Below are positions 6,102-13,685 of a stretch of DNA of 34,513 nt, one piece after another. Source of the stretch: Oscillospiraceae bacterium (GTDB lineage Bacteria; Bacillota; Clostridia; Oscillospirales; Oscillospiraceae). The first letter of the stretch is position 1; every line of letters starts with the position of its first letter. Under the pieces are notes generated by a model. It saw nothing but the letters and a program-made list of their open reading frames with translations. It was not told the origin of the DNA and did not search any database. The position numbers were made by a program, and so were the translations under genes. The stretch is taken from positions 1 to 34,513 of the forward strand of contig JAFTXW010000025.1 of the NCBI GenBank assembly GCA_017461445.1. Reading direction: 5' to 3'.

Positions 6102-8545
6102 TAATTTCCAATTTGAATAAGACCTACGACCGACGGGGCCCCAATGCCAATCCGGTTTTGCGGGATGTGTCCTTTTCTTTACCCGAGACCGGCTTCGTGT
6201 GCATTCTCGGCCCCTCGGGCTGCGGCAAGACCAGCCTATTAAACGCCATCGGCGGTCTGGACCGGTTCGACAGCGGCACCATGGAGTTTGGCGGTTTGAC
6301 GGTGTCCGGCTACGGTGTGCCCGCTTTTGAAGCGGAGCGGAACCGGAGCTTCGGCTATATTTTTCAGAATTACTACCTTTTGCAGGATCACTCCGTGGCC
6401 TACAATGTGTATCTGGGCCTTCACAGCCTGAAGCTGAGCCACGCCGAAAAGCTTCGCCGTGTCCGGGAAGCTCTGGCGGCGGTGGACATGGAGCGGTACA
6501 TCCGCCGCCGGGTGTCCGACCTCTCCGGCGGACAGCAGCAGCGGGTGGCCATCGCCCGGGCCCTGGCCCGGCGGCCCCGGGTGATCTTCGCCGATGAGCC
6601 TACGGGCAATCTGGATGAAGCCAACACCCTGAACATCTGCACCCTTCTGCGGAAGATCTCCAAGAGCAGCCTTGTGGTCATGGTCACCCATGAGGAGCGG
6701 ATCGCCAGCTTTTTTGCTGACCGGATCATCACCCTGGACAGCGGCAGGATTTCTTCGGATTCCCAGGACTGGCAGCGGGGCAGCCTGACGGTGGAGGGGG
6801 GCAATACCCTCTACGCCGGGGACTACCGGGAGGAGCGGCCCGAAGGGGACAGCGTGGAGCTGCGCGTCCTCCGGGAGGAGGGGGCGGAGCCGGTGAAGCT
6901 GACGGTGGTGGCCCTGAAGGACCGCATCGTCATCCAGCTGGACGACACCCGGGCGGTCACCTGCACCGCCTCCGGGGAGGTCCCCCGGATCATGGAGGGA
7001 ATGCGGCCCACCATGACGCTGGAAGCGGTGGAGCGGCAGGAGGAAACGCTGGACTTTGCCCAGGGGGAGGATATTCCCGCCCGGGCGGGCTTGGGGCTGA
7101 ATTTTTCCATGATGCTGGCCCAGGCACGGCAGCTGGTGAAGGGAAAGGGCCTGCAGCGGTTTGGCTCCTGGTTCTTCATGGCGGTGCTGACGGTGCTGAC
7201 CTTGCTGACGGTGGGGGATTATCTGACGGTCTCCGCCGTGGATCCCCATGAATTTATCCGCACCGATTCCCACATTTTGGAGCTCCGGGCAGAGCGTGGC
7301 AAGACCCTGGACGTGACCACCCTGACCCTGACGGATATGATCGGGAAATACATCGACTATTATGAGACCTCCGGGGTGGACTTCACCGTGGTGCCCCATG
7401 TGGCCCCGGTGCCGGAAATCAGCGCGGAAATTTATATGCAGCTGGATCAGCAGACCATCCAGCTGTCGAATTACAGCTATGTACCCTTGGATTACCTGGA
7501 CGAAAGCACCCTGATCCTGGGCCGGATGCCGGAAAATCCCAAGGAAGTGGTGGTGGACCGGTGGGTGCTGGATGCGGTGCTCCGGGAGGAAGGCATTTTG
7601 CAGAACAGCATCCATGACATTTCCTTCTTCCTGGATCAAAGGCTGAGCTTCCCCAAGAAGACCTACGGTGCCACCATCGTGGGCATCAGCGACTGCGGCG
7701 AGGCGGCCATGTTCATGGAGCTGTCCGCATTGGCCTCCATCGGTGTCAGCGGCAGCGGCGTGGTGACCCTGGAGGAGCTGCGGCAGCTGTATCCGGGGCA
7801 GTTTGAGGATGTGACCCTGGGAGCGGGGGAGTGCCTGTACCTTCGGGGGGAGACCATGCAGAAGTACAGCCCCGGTCAGACCATTACTGTCAACAAGACC
7901 CTGGATTATACCGTTGCCCAGGTTGCGGAGCTGGAGTGCTACGCCGCCGTGGCGGTGAACGAGAGTGAGCTGGAGCCCATCATCCGGGCCATGCTGACCC
8001 AGCGGTTCTACCTTTACTGCGGAGACAAGGCGGCTATGAAGGCCTTTTTGGCACAGCCCATGCCCGATGGCCTGGCGGGGATGCTGCAGGTGGCGGTGGT
8101 GGACGCCTACGCCTCCTCCTGGCGTTCCTATGAGCAGGCATCCAGCCTGCGGGCGGATGCCCGCACCATCGTGACGGTGACCATCATGGCCCTGGCGGCG
8201 GTGATGCTGTACCTGCTGCGGCGGACGCAGGTTCACGGGAGGATCGAGCTGCTGGCGGTATACCGGCTTCTGGGCATCCCGAGCGGGAAGCTGATGGGTA
8301 TTTTCGCTCTGGAAAGCGGCATGTTGTTCCTGACCAGCGCGGCCCCGGCGGCACTTATAACCTGGCTGGCGGTAACGATACTGACGGGAATTGAGGATTT
8401 GGGCTTTTCCCTGATCCTCCCCTGGCAGGCCGCGGCGGTGACGGCGACGGGGATTCTGCTGTACCACCAGCTGGTGAGCCTGCTGCCGCTGGGGAGGCTG
8501 CTGCGGCTGCCCCCGGCGAGATTGGCAGCGAAATACGATTTTTAA
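6098..8545 (+). CDS. ABC transporter ATPase-permease fusion (FtsX/MacB type), subunit 2
   Basis: 815 residues. ATPase motifs: Walker A GPSGCGKT (38-45), Q-loop Gln90, signature LSGGQ (142-146), Walker B VIFADEP (162-168) and H-loop His198, all intact. Residues 215-320 form an extra soluble segment before the first helix (about residues 355-375). A large extracytoplasmic region follows, and three C-terminal helices contain IELLAVYRLLGIPSGK, an FtsX-type motif. It overlaps the upstream fusion by four bases. Since both partners keep complete ATP sites and one full permease set each, the natural assembly is a heterodimer with four or more helices per subunit. No sensor kinase or response regulator gene is adjacent, unlike most BceAB systems. 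Substrate not predictable. Confidence 0.88.
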   Translation: MIISNLNKTYDRRGPNANPVLRDVSFSLPETGFVCILGPSGCGKTSLLNAIGGLDRFDSGTMEFGGLTVSGYGVPAFEAERNRSFGYIFQNYYLLQDHSVAYNVYLGLHSLKLSHAEKLRRVREALAAVDMERYIRRRVSDLSGGQQQRVAIARALARRPRVIFADEPTGNLDEANTLNICTLLRKISKSSLVVMVTHEERIASFFADRIITLDSGRISSDSQDWQRGSLTVEGGNTLYAGDYREERPEGDSVELRVLREEGAEPVKLTVVALKDRIVIQLDDTRAVTCTASGEVPRIMEGMRPTMTLEAVERQEETLDFAQGEDIPARAGLGLNFSMMLAQARQLVKGKGLQRFGSWFFMAVLTVLTLLTVGDYLTVSAVDPHEFIRTDSHILELRAERGKTLDVTTLTLTDMIGKYIDYYETSGVDFTVVPHVAPVPEISAEIYMQLDQQTIQLSNYSYVPLDYLDESTLILGRMPENPKEVVVDRWVLDAVLREEGILQNSIHDISFFLDQRLSFPKKTYGATIVGISDCGEAAMFMELSALASIGVSGSGVVTLEELRQLYPGQFEDVTLGAGECLYLRGETMQKYSPGQTITVNKTLDYTVAQVAELECYAAVAVNESELEPIIRAMLTQRFYLYCGDKAAMKAFLAQPMPDGLAGMLQVAVVDAYASSWRSYEQASSLRADARTIVTVTIMALAAVMLYLLRRTQVHGRIELLAVYRLLGIPSGKLMGIFALESGMLFLTSAAPAALITWLAVTILTGIEDLGFSLILPWQAAAVTATGILLYHQLVSLLPLGRLLRLPPARLAAKYDF

Positions 8546-8551
8546 TATTAT

Positions 8552-8583
8552 TTTCAATTTGAAATCTTAATTTCAAATTGAAA
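8552..8583. terminator. AT-rich perfect inverted repeat after the ABC operon
   Basis: Perfect 14-bp arms TTTCAATTTGAAAT / ATTTCAAATTGAAA separated by CTTA, seven bases after the stop codon. The arms are AT-only apart from one G and one C each, and no T-run follows on the plus strand, so it is a poor intrinsic terminator. It may protect the 3' end or be a protein site. Each arm is itself largely self-complementary (CAATTTG-like). Confidence 0.5.
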
Positions 8584-8605
8584 GACATCGGCTGACGGCG
8601 CTGTC

Positions 8606-8641
8606 GATTCTGTTATTTTCGAGCTGGAAAATAACAGAATC
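8606..8641. repeat. Perfect 15-bp inverted repeat
   Basis: GATTCTGTTATTTTC (8606-8620) and its exact reverse complement (8627-8641) flank a 6-base loop. No T-run follows. It lies between the ABC operon and rnpB with no gene of its own; the stretch 8642-8718 holds only AT-rich sequence. Function unknown: a transcript-end structure or a binding site. Confidence 0.6.
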
Positions 8642-8718
8642 CCGTCTCATATGATTTTTATATTAAATACTTCAATTTTGTCAAATCATAGTTTTTAATT
8701 GAATATCAGTATAATGAC

Positions 8719-8748
8719 AAAAAGCACCACCGAAAGGTGGTGCTTTTT
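8719..8748 (-). terminator. Terminator of RNase P RNA (bidirectional)
   Basis: Stem AAAAAGCACCACC / GGTGGTGCTTTTT with a GAAA loop. On the minus strand it lies immediately after the RNase P RNA and ends in a T-run; it could also stop plus-strand read-through from the ABC operon. Confidence 0.92.
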
Positions 8749-8750
8749 TG

Positions 8751-9110
8751 GACGACGCAGGTCTATAAGCCGGGTTCTGTCTTGACAGCCATCTATCTAG
8801 CCCCATGATTGCTCATGGGATCAAGCCGCCTCCTCGGGACGGCCGGGTCAGCCTATTGTCCCTCCACGGCGTTGCTCCGGGATAGAGTTTACATCGTAAA
8901 ACCTATGTTACCATAGGCCGGGTGCGCTCTTACCGCACCTTTTCACCCTTACTGCGCAGATGCGCGCATCGACACAGCGGTATCTCTCTGTTGCACTTGT
9001 CCTGGGGTCACCCCCGGCGGGCATTACCCGTTATCCCTGCCCTGTGGAGCCCGGACTTTCCTCATCCGCGGCCTTTCGGCCTGCGTCCGCGGCTGTCCGA
9101 CCTGGTCGCG
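8751..9110 (-). ncRNA. rnpB: RNase P RNA (bacterial type A)
   Basis: On the minus strand the 5' region contains GAGGAAAGTCCGGGCTCCAC, and the 3' region contains ACAGAACCCGGCTTATAGAC, both diagnostic of the catalytic core of RNase P RNA. The ends can pair as helix P1: CGACCAGGTC near 9108-9099 with GACCTGCGTCG near the 3' end, one bulged base. The RNA of about 360 nt is the ribozyme that matures tRNA 5' ends. A consensus promoter lies directly upstream and a strong terminator directly downstream, so it is its own unit. Open reading frames across this stretch on the plus strand are spurious. End positions are good to a few bases. Confidence 0.96.
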
Positions 9111-9115
9111 GAAAT

Positions 9116-9144
9116 ATTGTACTCCAATGTGGCCCAATTGTCAA
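9116..9144 (-). promoter_or_regulatory. Promoter of rnpB
   Basis: On the minus strand: TTGACA (9144-9139), 17-bp spacer, TACAAT (9121-9116). The predicted start at about 9109 coincides with the 5' end of helix P1. Confidence 0.92.
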
Positions 9145-9150
9145 ATGTCC

Positions 9151-9179
9151 TTGCAAATTCTTTTTGGAGAGGATATACT
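9151..9179 (+). promoter_or_regulatory. Probable promoter of the murD operon
   Basis: TTGCAA (9151-9156), 17-bp spacer, TATACT (9174-9179), each five of six consensus bases. It is divergent from the rnpB promoter, and the two -35 boxes are only six bases apart. It would place REPIN-like element B inside a roughly 250-nt leader of murD. Confidence 0.7.
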
Positions 9180-9208
9180 ATTCATAAGATAAACTTTCGA
9201 TTTCCACT

Positions 9209-9408
9209 GTAGGGGAGGGTCATATTGAATTATTGTATGATTGCCACCGGCAATCATCAATATTTTGATTCGCTGCGCGACGCACCGCCCTCCCGCTGAA
9301 AATCCGTCAGGATTTTCAGATTTCCCGAAGGGAAATAATTAGTTTATCGCCTGCGGCGATGTGATTTTGCAATGCAAAATCACCGGGAGGGTCATGACCC
9401 TCCCCTAC
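9209..9408. repeat. REPIN-like element B (opposite orientation to element A, one end interrupted)
   Basis: The right end (9384-9408) is a perfect palindrome GGGAGGGTCATGACCCTCCC followed by CTAC, the reverse of GTAG plus hairpin. The left end keeps GTAGGGGAGGGTCAT (9209-9223), but its other arm (CCCTCCCG, 9288-9295) is displaced by about 64 bp that contain further hairpins (TGATTGCC/GGCAATCA at 9238-9256). Interior palindromes abut: CTGAAAATCC/GGATTTTCAG, ATTTCCC/GGGAAAT, a 9-bp gap, ATCGCC/GGCGAT and GTGATTTTGC/GCAAAATCAC. Read on the minus strand this is the same order as element A, with changed but still paired stems. It lies between the murD promoter and the murD start. Confidence 0.85.
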
Positions 9409-9437
9409 GAATATAACTGAGAAATGAGGAATATAGT

Positions 9438-10802
9438 ATGTCTTCTGCATTTGAACAATATTTTCTGTCGTTAAAGGGCAAAAAGATTGCCGTATTGGGC
9501 CTTGGTGTCAGCAACCGGCCTCTGGTGCGGCTTTTGCTGGAATTTGGCTGCGATGTGACGGGCTGTGACCGGACGGCGCGGGAGAAGCTGGACGCGGAGG
9601 TGCTGGAGCTGGAAAAGGCGGGGTGCAAGCTCCGGGTGGGCGATGGGTACTTAGCAGGCGTGGAGGCGGACGTGCTGTTCCGTACCCCCGGTATGCACCC
9701 CGGCAATCCCGCAATTCAGGCCCTGCGGGAGCGGGGTGCCCAGGTGACTTCCGAGATGGAGGTGTTCTTCGAGGTCTGCCCCTGCCGGCTCATTGCGGTG
9801 ACGGGGTCGGATGGCAAGACCACCACGACCACGCTGATCTCCGAAATGCTCAAGGCCGAGGGGAAAACCGTCTGGCTGGGCGGCAATATCGGCACGCCTT
9901 TGCTGCCGCTGGTGCGGGAGATGAAGGAAACGGACTTTGCGGTGGTGGAGCTCAGCTCCTTCCAGCTGATGGACATGACCCGCAGCCCTCAGATCGCCGT
10001 GGTGACCAATCTGGCCCCCAACCATCTGGATGTCCACAAGGACATGGAGGAATATGTGGATGCCAAGAAGAATATTTTCCGGTTCCAGTCTGCCGGTGAC
10101 CGGCTGATTCTGAACGCGGATAACGCCATTACCGCGAAATTCGTCGGGAATGGGGATACGGGGTTCTTCTCTCGGAAGGAACGAACGAACCGGGTCTGGG
10201 AGGAGAACGGCATCATTTACCGCCGGGGCGAAAAAGTGCTGGAAAGCAGGGATATCCTGATCCCCGGCACCCACAATATTGAAAATTACATGGCTGCCAT
10301 TGCCGCTGTGGAGGGGCTGGTGTCTGACGAGACTATCCGGTCTGTTGCGAAGAATTTTGGCGGCGTGGAGCACCGGATCGAGCTGGTGCGGGTCAAGGAC
10401 GGGGTGAAGTTCTATAACGATTCCATCGCGTCCAGCCCCAGCCGCACCATTGCGGGATTGCGGAGCTTCAAGGAAAAGGTCATCCTGATCGCGGGCGGCT
10501 ATGACAAGCATATCCCCTATGATGTGCTGGGCCCCGAAATTTGCCAGCATGTCAAAAAGCTGTTCCTGGGCGGTGCCACCGGGCCGCTGATCCGGGAGGC
10601 GGTGGAGAAGTGTCCCGAATATTCCGCCGAAGCCCTGCCCATCGTGGACTGCGGGAACTTTGAAGCCGCTGTACGGGCTGCTGCGGCTGCGGCGGAGGAG
10701 GGGGACATCGTCCTCATGAGTCCCGCCAGCGCGGCCTTTGACCAGTTCAAGAACTTCATGGTCCGGGGCGAATTTTACAAGAAACTCGTAAGGGAGCTGT
10801 AG
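9438..10802 (+). CDS. murD: UDP-N-acetylmuramoyl-L-alanine--D-glutamate ligase
   Basis: 454 residues, the usual MurD length. The enzyme adds D-glutamate to UDP-MurNAc-L-Ala in the cytoplasm during peptidoglycan precursor synthesis. N-terminal Rossmann domain with KKIAVLGLGVSNRPL (15-29), ATP loop TGSDGKTTT (122-130), central NLAPNHLDVHKDMEEY, and a C-terminal domain with HRIELVRVKDGVKFYNDS and ILIAGGYDKHIPY, all standard for Mur ligases. GAGGA seven bases before ATG 9438 supports the start. It is separated from the usual dcw partners (mraY, murG, ftsW) and instead leads an operon with ispD, ispF and a phosphatase, with two bases between its stop and ispD. Both pathways feed the lipid-linked cell-wall precursor. 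Confidence 0.96.
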   Translation: MSSAFEQYFLSLKGKKIAVLGLGVSNRPLVRLLLEFGCDVTGCDRTAREKLDAEVLELEKAGCKLRVGDGYLAGVEADVLFRTPGMHPGNPAIQALRERGAQVTSEMEVFFEVCPCRLIAVTGSDGKTTTTTLISEMLKAEGKTVWLGGNIGTPLLPLVREMKETDFAVVELSSFQLMDMTRSPQIAVVTNLAPNHLDVHKDMEEYVDAKKNIFRFQSAGDRLILNADNAITAKFVGNGDTGFFSRKERTNRVWEENGIIYRRGEKVLESRDILIPGTHNIENYMAAIAAVEGLVSDETIRSVAKNFGGVEHRIELVRVKDGVKFYNDSIASSPSRTIAGLRSFKEKVILIAGGYDKHIPYDVLGPEICQHVKKLFLGGATGPLIREAVEKCPEYSAEALPIVDCGNFEAAVRAAAAAAEEGDIVLMSPASAAFDQFKNFMVRGEFYKKLVREL

Positions 10803-10804
10803 CC

Positions 10805-11527
10805 ATGGACATTACCAAATACACCCGCCCCGCCCGGAAGCTGCTGCCCCTGAAAAAATGCGGCGCGGTGATCGTGGCGGCGGGCACCGCTTCCCGGATG
10901 GGGGGCATTGACAAGGTCATGGCGAAGATCAAGGGCCAGCCTATGATCCAGCGGACGGTGCGCCAGTTTCAGAACTGCGATGCCATTTCAGAGATCGTCA
11001 TTGTGACCCGGGAGGATCTGATCGTCCCTATTAAAAATCTGTGCAAGGACATGGATAAGGTCACCGCCGTGGTCTGCGGCGGAAAAAGCCGGCAGGAGTC
11101 GGTGCACCTGGGCCTGAATGCCCTCAGTGACAAGGTGAAGCTGGCGGCGGTTCACGACGGGGCCCGGCCCCTCATTACCTGGCAGGTTATTGACCGGGTG
11201 GTGCGGGCGGCCAACAGCTACGGCGCGGCGGCTCCCGCCATTCCTGTGAAGGACACCATTAAGGTGGTTACGGGGGGCGTGGTGGAGTCTACCCCCGACC
11301 GGGCGATGCTCCGGGCCGTTCAGACACCGCAGGTGTTCGACTTTGACCTGCTGCGGGGTGCACTGAAAAAGGCGGAGCTGGAGGGGGCCCAGGTGACGGA
11401 CGACTGCTCCGCGGTGGAGCTTATGGGGATGTCCGTCAAGATCGTGGAGGGGGACGAGCGGAATATCAAGGTCACCACCCCCATGGACTTAAAAATCGCG
11501 GAAATGCTTTTGGAGGAAATGCAATGA
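10805..11527 (+). CDS. ispD: 2-C-methyl-D-erythritol 4-phosphate cytidylyltransferase
   Basis: 240 residues. It transfers CMP from CTP to MEP, the third step of the non-mevalonate isoprenoid pathway. The nucleotide-binding signature [13 protein letters not shown] (about 23-35), the lysine after it, VHDGARPLI (about 116-124), RAVQTPQVF and TDDCSAVE are all present. The N-terminus carries about 18 extra residues ([17 protein letters not shown]) before the usual start. An internal start is possible, but ATG 10805 fits the two-base spacing from murD. It overlaps ispF by four bases, the common ispDF arrangement. Confidence 0.96.
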   Translation: MDITKYTRPARKLLPLKKCGAVIVAAGTASRMGGIDKVMAKIKGQPMIQRTVRQFQNCDAISEIVIVTREDLIVPIKNLCKDMDKVTAVVCGGKSRQESVHLGLNALSDKVKLAAVHDGARPLITWQVIDRVVRAANSYGAAAPAIPVKDTIKVVTGGVVESTPDRAMLRAVQTPQVFDFDLLRGALKKAELEGAQVTDDCSAVELMGMSVKIVEGDERNIKVTTPMDLKIAEMLLEEMQ

Positions 11528-11994
11528 GGATCGGACACGGATATGATGTGCATAAATTGGTAGAATGCCGGGATCTGATTTTGGGCGGCGTTCACATTCC
11601 TTACCACTTGGGCCTGCTGGGGCACAGCGACGCGGACGTGCTGCTCCATGCCGTCTCCGACGCGCTGCTGGGCGCGGCGGGGCTGGGGGATATCGGGCGG
11701 CATTTCCCGGATACCGACCCTAAGTACAAGGGCGCGGATTCTCTCCTGCTGCTGCGGGAGGTCGCGGAAAAGGTGCGCGCGGCGGGCTGCCGGGTCAGCA
11801 ATATCGACGTGACCATGATCGCTCAGAAGCCCAAATTAAAGGACTACATCCCCCAGATGGTGGAGAATATTGCCACTGCCGTGGGCATCGAGCCGGGGCG
11901 GGTGAATGTGAAGGCCACCACGGAAGAAAAACTGGGGTTCACCGGAAGCGGCGAGGGCATGTCCTGCCATGCGGTGTGTCTTTTGGAGGAATAA
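11524..11994 (+). CDS. ispF: 2-C-methyl-D-erythritol 2,4-cyclodiphosphate synthase
   Basis: 156 residues, typical of the family. It cyclises CDP-ME 2-phosphate to MEcPP with loss of CMP; active as a homotrimer. Zinc ligands sit in GHGYDVH (Asp8, His10) and in [13 protein letters not shown] (the first His). [10 protein letters not shown] and [12 protein letters not shown] complete the active site and the trimer channel. The ATGA junction with ispD implies translational coupling, and the stop abuts the start of the next gene. Confidence 0.97.
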   Translation: MRIGHGYDVHKLVECRDLILGGVHIPYHLGLLGHSDADVLLHAVSDALLGAAGLGDIGRHFPDTDPKYKGADSLLLLREVAEKVRAAGCRVSNIDVTMIAQKPKLKDYIPQMVENIATAVGIEPGRVNVKATTEEKLGFTGSGEGMSCHAVCLLEE

Positions 11995-12765
11995 ATGATC
12001 AAAGCGGCGTTTTTTGATGTGGATGGGACGCTGTTGTCTCATAAGACCAAGTCGGTGTCCCAAAGTGCCCGGGAGGCCGTTGCCGTGCTGCGGGCAGCGG
12101 GGGTAAAGTGCATCGTGGCCACCGGGCGGCAGATGCAGGAGATGCAGAAGCTGCCTGTGGCAAATATGGAATTTGACGGCTACATCACCCTCAACGGCCA
12201 GCTGATCCTGGACGGGGAGAAGAACATCTTATCCGGCACGCCGCTGACGGGGCGGGCCAAGGAATTTCTGCTCCGGGCCTTTGCCGAAAAGCGGTTCCCC
12301 GCGCTGCTGGTGGAGGAGGAAGATGTGTATCTGAACTTCGAAGACGAACGGGTTCGGGCATTGCAGGCGGCCATTTCCTCTCCCATCCCGCCGCTGGGGG
12401 AATACTCCGGGCGGGAGATCTATCAGGTTTGCGCTTATCTGAACCCGGAGGACGAGCATCTTGTGGAGGAAATTGCCGGGGCGTGCGTGATGACCCGGTG
12501 GGCCTTTGGCGGTATGGACATCATCGCGGAGGGCGGCGGCAAGATCACAGGGATCAAGCGGTACCTGGAGGAAAACGGAATTGCCCCGGAGGAGACCATT
12601 GCCTTTGGCGACGGGGAAAATGACATCGAAATGCTGCGGTTCGCGGGGATCGGCGTTGCCATGGGCAATGCCTGGGATAATGTGAAAGCCGCGGCGGACT
12701 ATGTGACGGCAGATATTGATCAGGATGGCGTGGCGGAGGCTTTGCGGCATTTTGGGTTGATTTAG
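11995..12765 (+). CDS. Cof-type HAD family phosphatase
   Basis: 256 residues. Motif I FDVDGTLL (residues 7-14), motif II with a conserved Thr in VATGRQ, a lysine in the GKITGIKRYLEENG segment, and motif IV FGDGENDIEMLRFAGIGVAMGNA. The inserted cap between motifs II and III marks subfamily IIB (Cof), which hydrolyses small phosphometabolites such as sugar phosphates or flavin and pyridoxal phosphates. Substrate cannot be assigned from sequence. The start codon directly follows the ispF stop, so it belongs to the murD-ispDF transcript. A role in recycling isoprenoid or sugar phosphates is speculation. Confidence 0.9.
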   Translation: MIKAAFFDVDGTLLSHKTKSVSQSAREAVAVLRAAGVKCIVATGRQMQEMQKLPVANMEFDGYITLNGQLILDGEKNILSGTPLTGRAKEFLLRAFAEKRFPALLVEEEDVYLNFEDERVRALQAAISSPIPPLGEYSGREIYQVCAYLNPEDEHLVEEIAGACVMTRWAFGGMDIIAEGGGKITGIKRYLEENGIAPEETIAFGDGENDIEMLRFAGIGVAMGNAWDNVKAAADYVTADIDQDGVAEALRHFGLI

Positions 12766-12809
12766 GCTGATAAGTTCTTATATGGCTGGCTGGCTGTTAA
12801 TTTGACGCG

Positions 12810-12990
12810 CAAAATCCCTTCCCCCGGGGGGAAGGTGGCCCGCAGGGCCGGAAGAGGAATGGCGTGCACTGCCGGCTTGAAGAAGGCCTATACAGCGGCA
12901 ATTGCTGTCAGCTTTCCACCCGCATTCCTCTTCAGTCAAAAACCGGTTCCGAAGAGCCGATTTTTGCCAGCTTCCCCCCCGGGGGAAGCG
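12810..12990. repeat. Imperfect long inverted-repeat element (MITE-like)
   Basis: Both ends are themselves GC palindromes (CCTTCCCCCGGGGGGAAGG at 12817-12835 and CTTCCCCCCCGGGGGAAG at 12971-12988). They also pair with each other: GGGGGGAAGGTGGC (12826-12839) with GCCAGCTTCCCCCC (12966-12979). Inside, GAAGAGGAATG (12851-12861) pairs exactly with CATTCCTCTTC (12923-12933). It sits in the convergent gap between the HAD gene and a minus-strand operon. It has no GTAG head, so it is a different family from the REP elements here. Short open frames across it are not credible genes. Confidence 0.7.
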
Positions 12991-13040
12991 GTTGGGTGCT
13001 GCCGCACCAGTGCATCAAACGACAATCTTGCAGAAAATCA

Positions 13041-13064
13041 GGGCGTGCCCGGTTGGGCACGCCC
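13041..13064 (-). terminator. Terminator of the sugar kinase operon (minus strand)
   Basis: Perfect 10-bp stem GGGCGTGCCC / GGGCACGCCC with a 4-base loop, eight bases beyond the minus-strand stop codon. On the minus strand TGATTTTC follows. It may also serve convergent plus-strand transcripts. Confidence 0.8.
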
Positions 13065-13071
13065 TTGCTGA

Positions 13072-13656
13072 TTATTGGGATGGTTGAAAACCGTAGGAGG
13101 CAAGGAGGGCATCAAAAGAGTCCTGGTCGAAGTAATACCAGGTCATGGTGCCGTCCTCTGGGTTGATGCTGTCGATGAAGGTCCCGGAGGCGCACAGCCA
13201 TTCCTGGGAGCCGTCGGCGTATTGGATCAGGACAGTCCCGTCTTCGATGGAGGGATCCGGGTCGTTGACCCATTTGCGGCAGGGGACGGTTTCAAAATCT
13301 TCCAGGAAGGAGGAAAAGTCTTCCGGGTCAAGGGCTACAGTGCAGGCACCGTTATTTTCCGGCAAGACTGGGATATCATCCGTGCCGTGGAAATACTGGT
13401 AGGTTTCATCCTGAAACTCTATGAGGCAGATTTCTGTGATGGTATCGGCGGGCTGGTACAGGGGATAGGTGTACTCAATGCTGCCCATGATCCCAAAATA
13501 CAGCAGAGAAAGAGGGAGCGGGATGAAATAGAGGCAGACAGCGAAGATGACGATGGCCCAGGCAGGCGGCTTTTTGAAAAATGTCTTTACATCCGTAAGA
13601 AAGATCTTGATATCCATCTGCAACAGCTGGAAAAAATGGCTAAGCTTGGGGAGCAT
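13072..13656 (-). CDS. Hypothetical single-pass membrane protein
   Basis: 194 residues; family not recognised. A cytoplasmic N-terminus of about 30 residues (basic, FFKKPPAW) leads into one membrane segment, WAIVIFAVCLYFIPLPLSLLYF (about 32-53, listed in two parts by function). An acidic extracytoplasmic domain of about 140 residues follows, with many Tyr, Asp and Glu and three cysteines (in NGACTV, VPCRKW and WLCASG). The start is well fixed: AAAGGAGGTG lies four bases upstream of the ATG. It begins 29 bases after the kinase stop and shares its transcript. The large C-terminal domain might sense or bind something outside the cell, but this is inference. Confidence 0.78.
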   Translation of the reverse strand: MLPKLSHFFQLLQMDIKIFLTDVKTFFKKPPAWAIVIFAVCLYFIPLPLSLLYFGIMGSIEYTYPLYQPADTITEICLIEFQDETYQYFHGTDDIPVLPENNGACTVALDPEDFSSFLEDFETVPCRKWVNDPDPSIEDGTVLIQYADGSQEWLCASGTFIDSINPEDGTMTWYYFDQDSFDALLASYGFQPSQ

Positions 13657-13685
13657 TCTGCACCTCCTTTCGGGGGCGGCGGAGC

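Noticed and set aside
6239-8557. 772-codon open frame on the minus strand
   Set aside because: Antisense to the second ABC fusion, whose Walker motifs and FtsX helices are clear; the minus frame shows only shadow composition.
8922-9212. Small plus-strand open frames opposite RNase P RNA
   Set aside because: Such frames are a known misannotation over rnpB; the RNA core motifs and its own promoter and terminator explain the sequence.
12802-13166. Short plus-strand open frames between the HAD gene and the minus-strand operon
   Set aside because: They translate an inverted-repeat element and a terminator, with no ribosome site.
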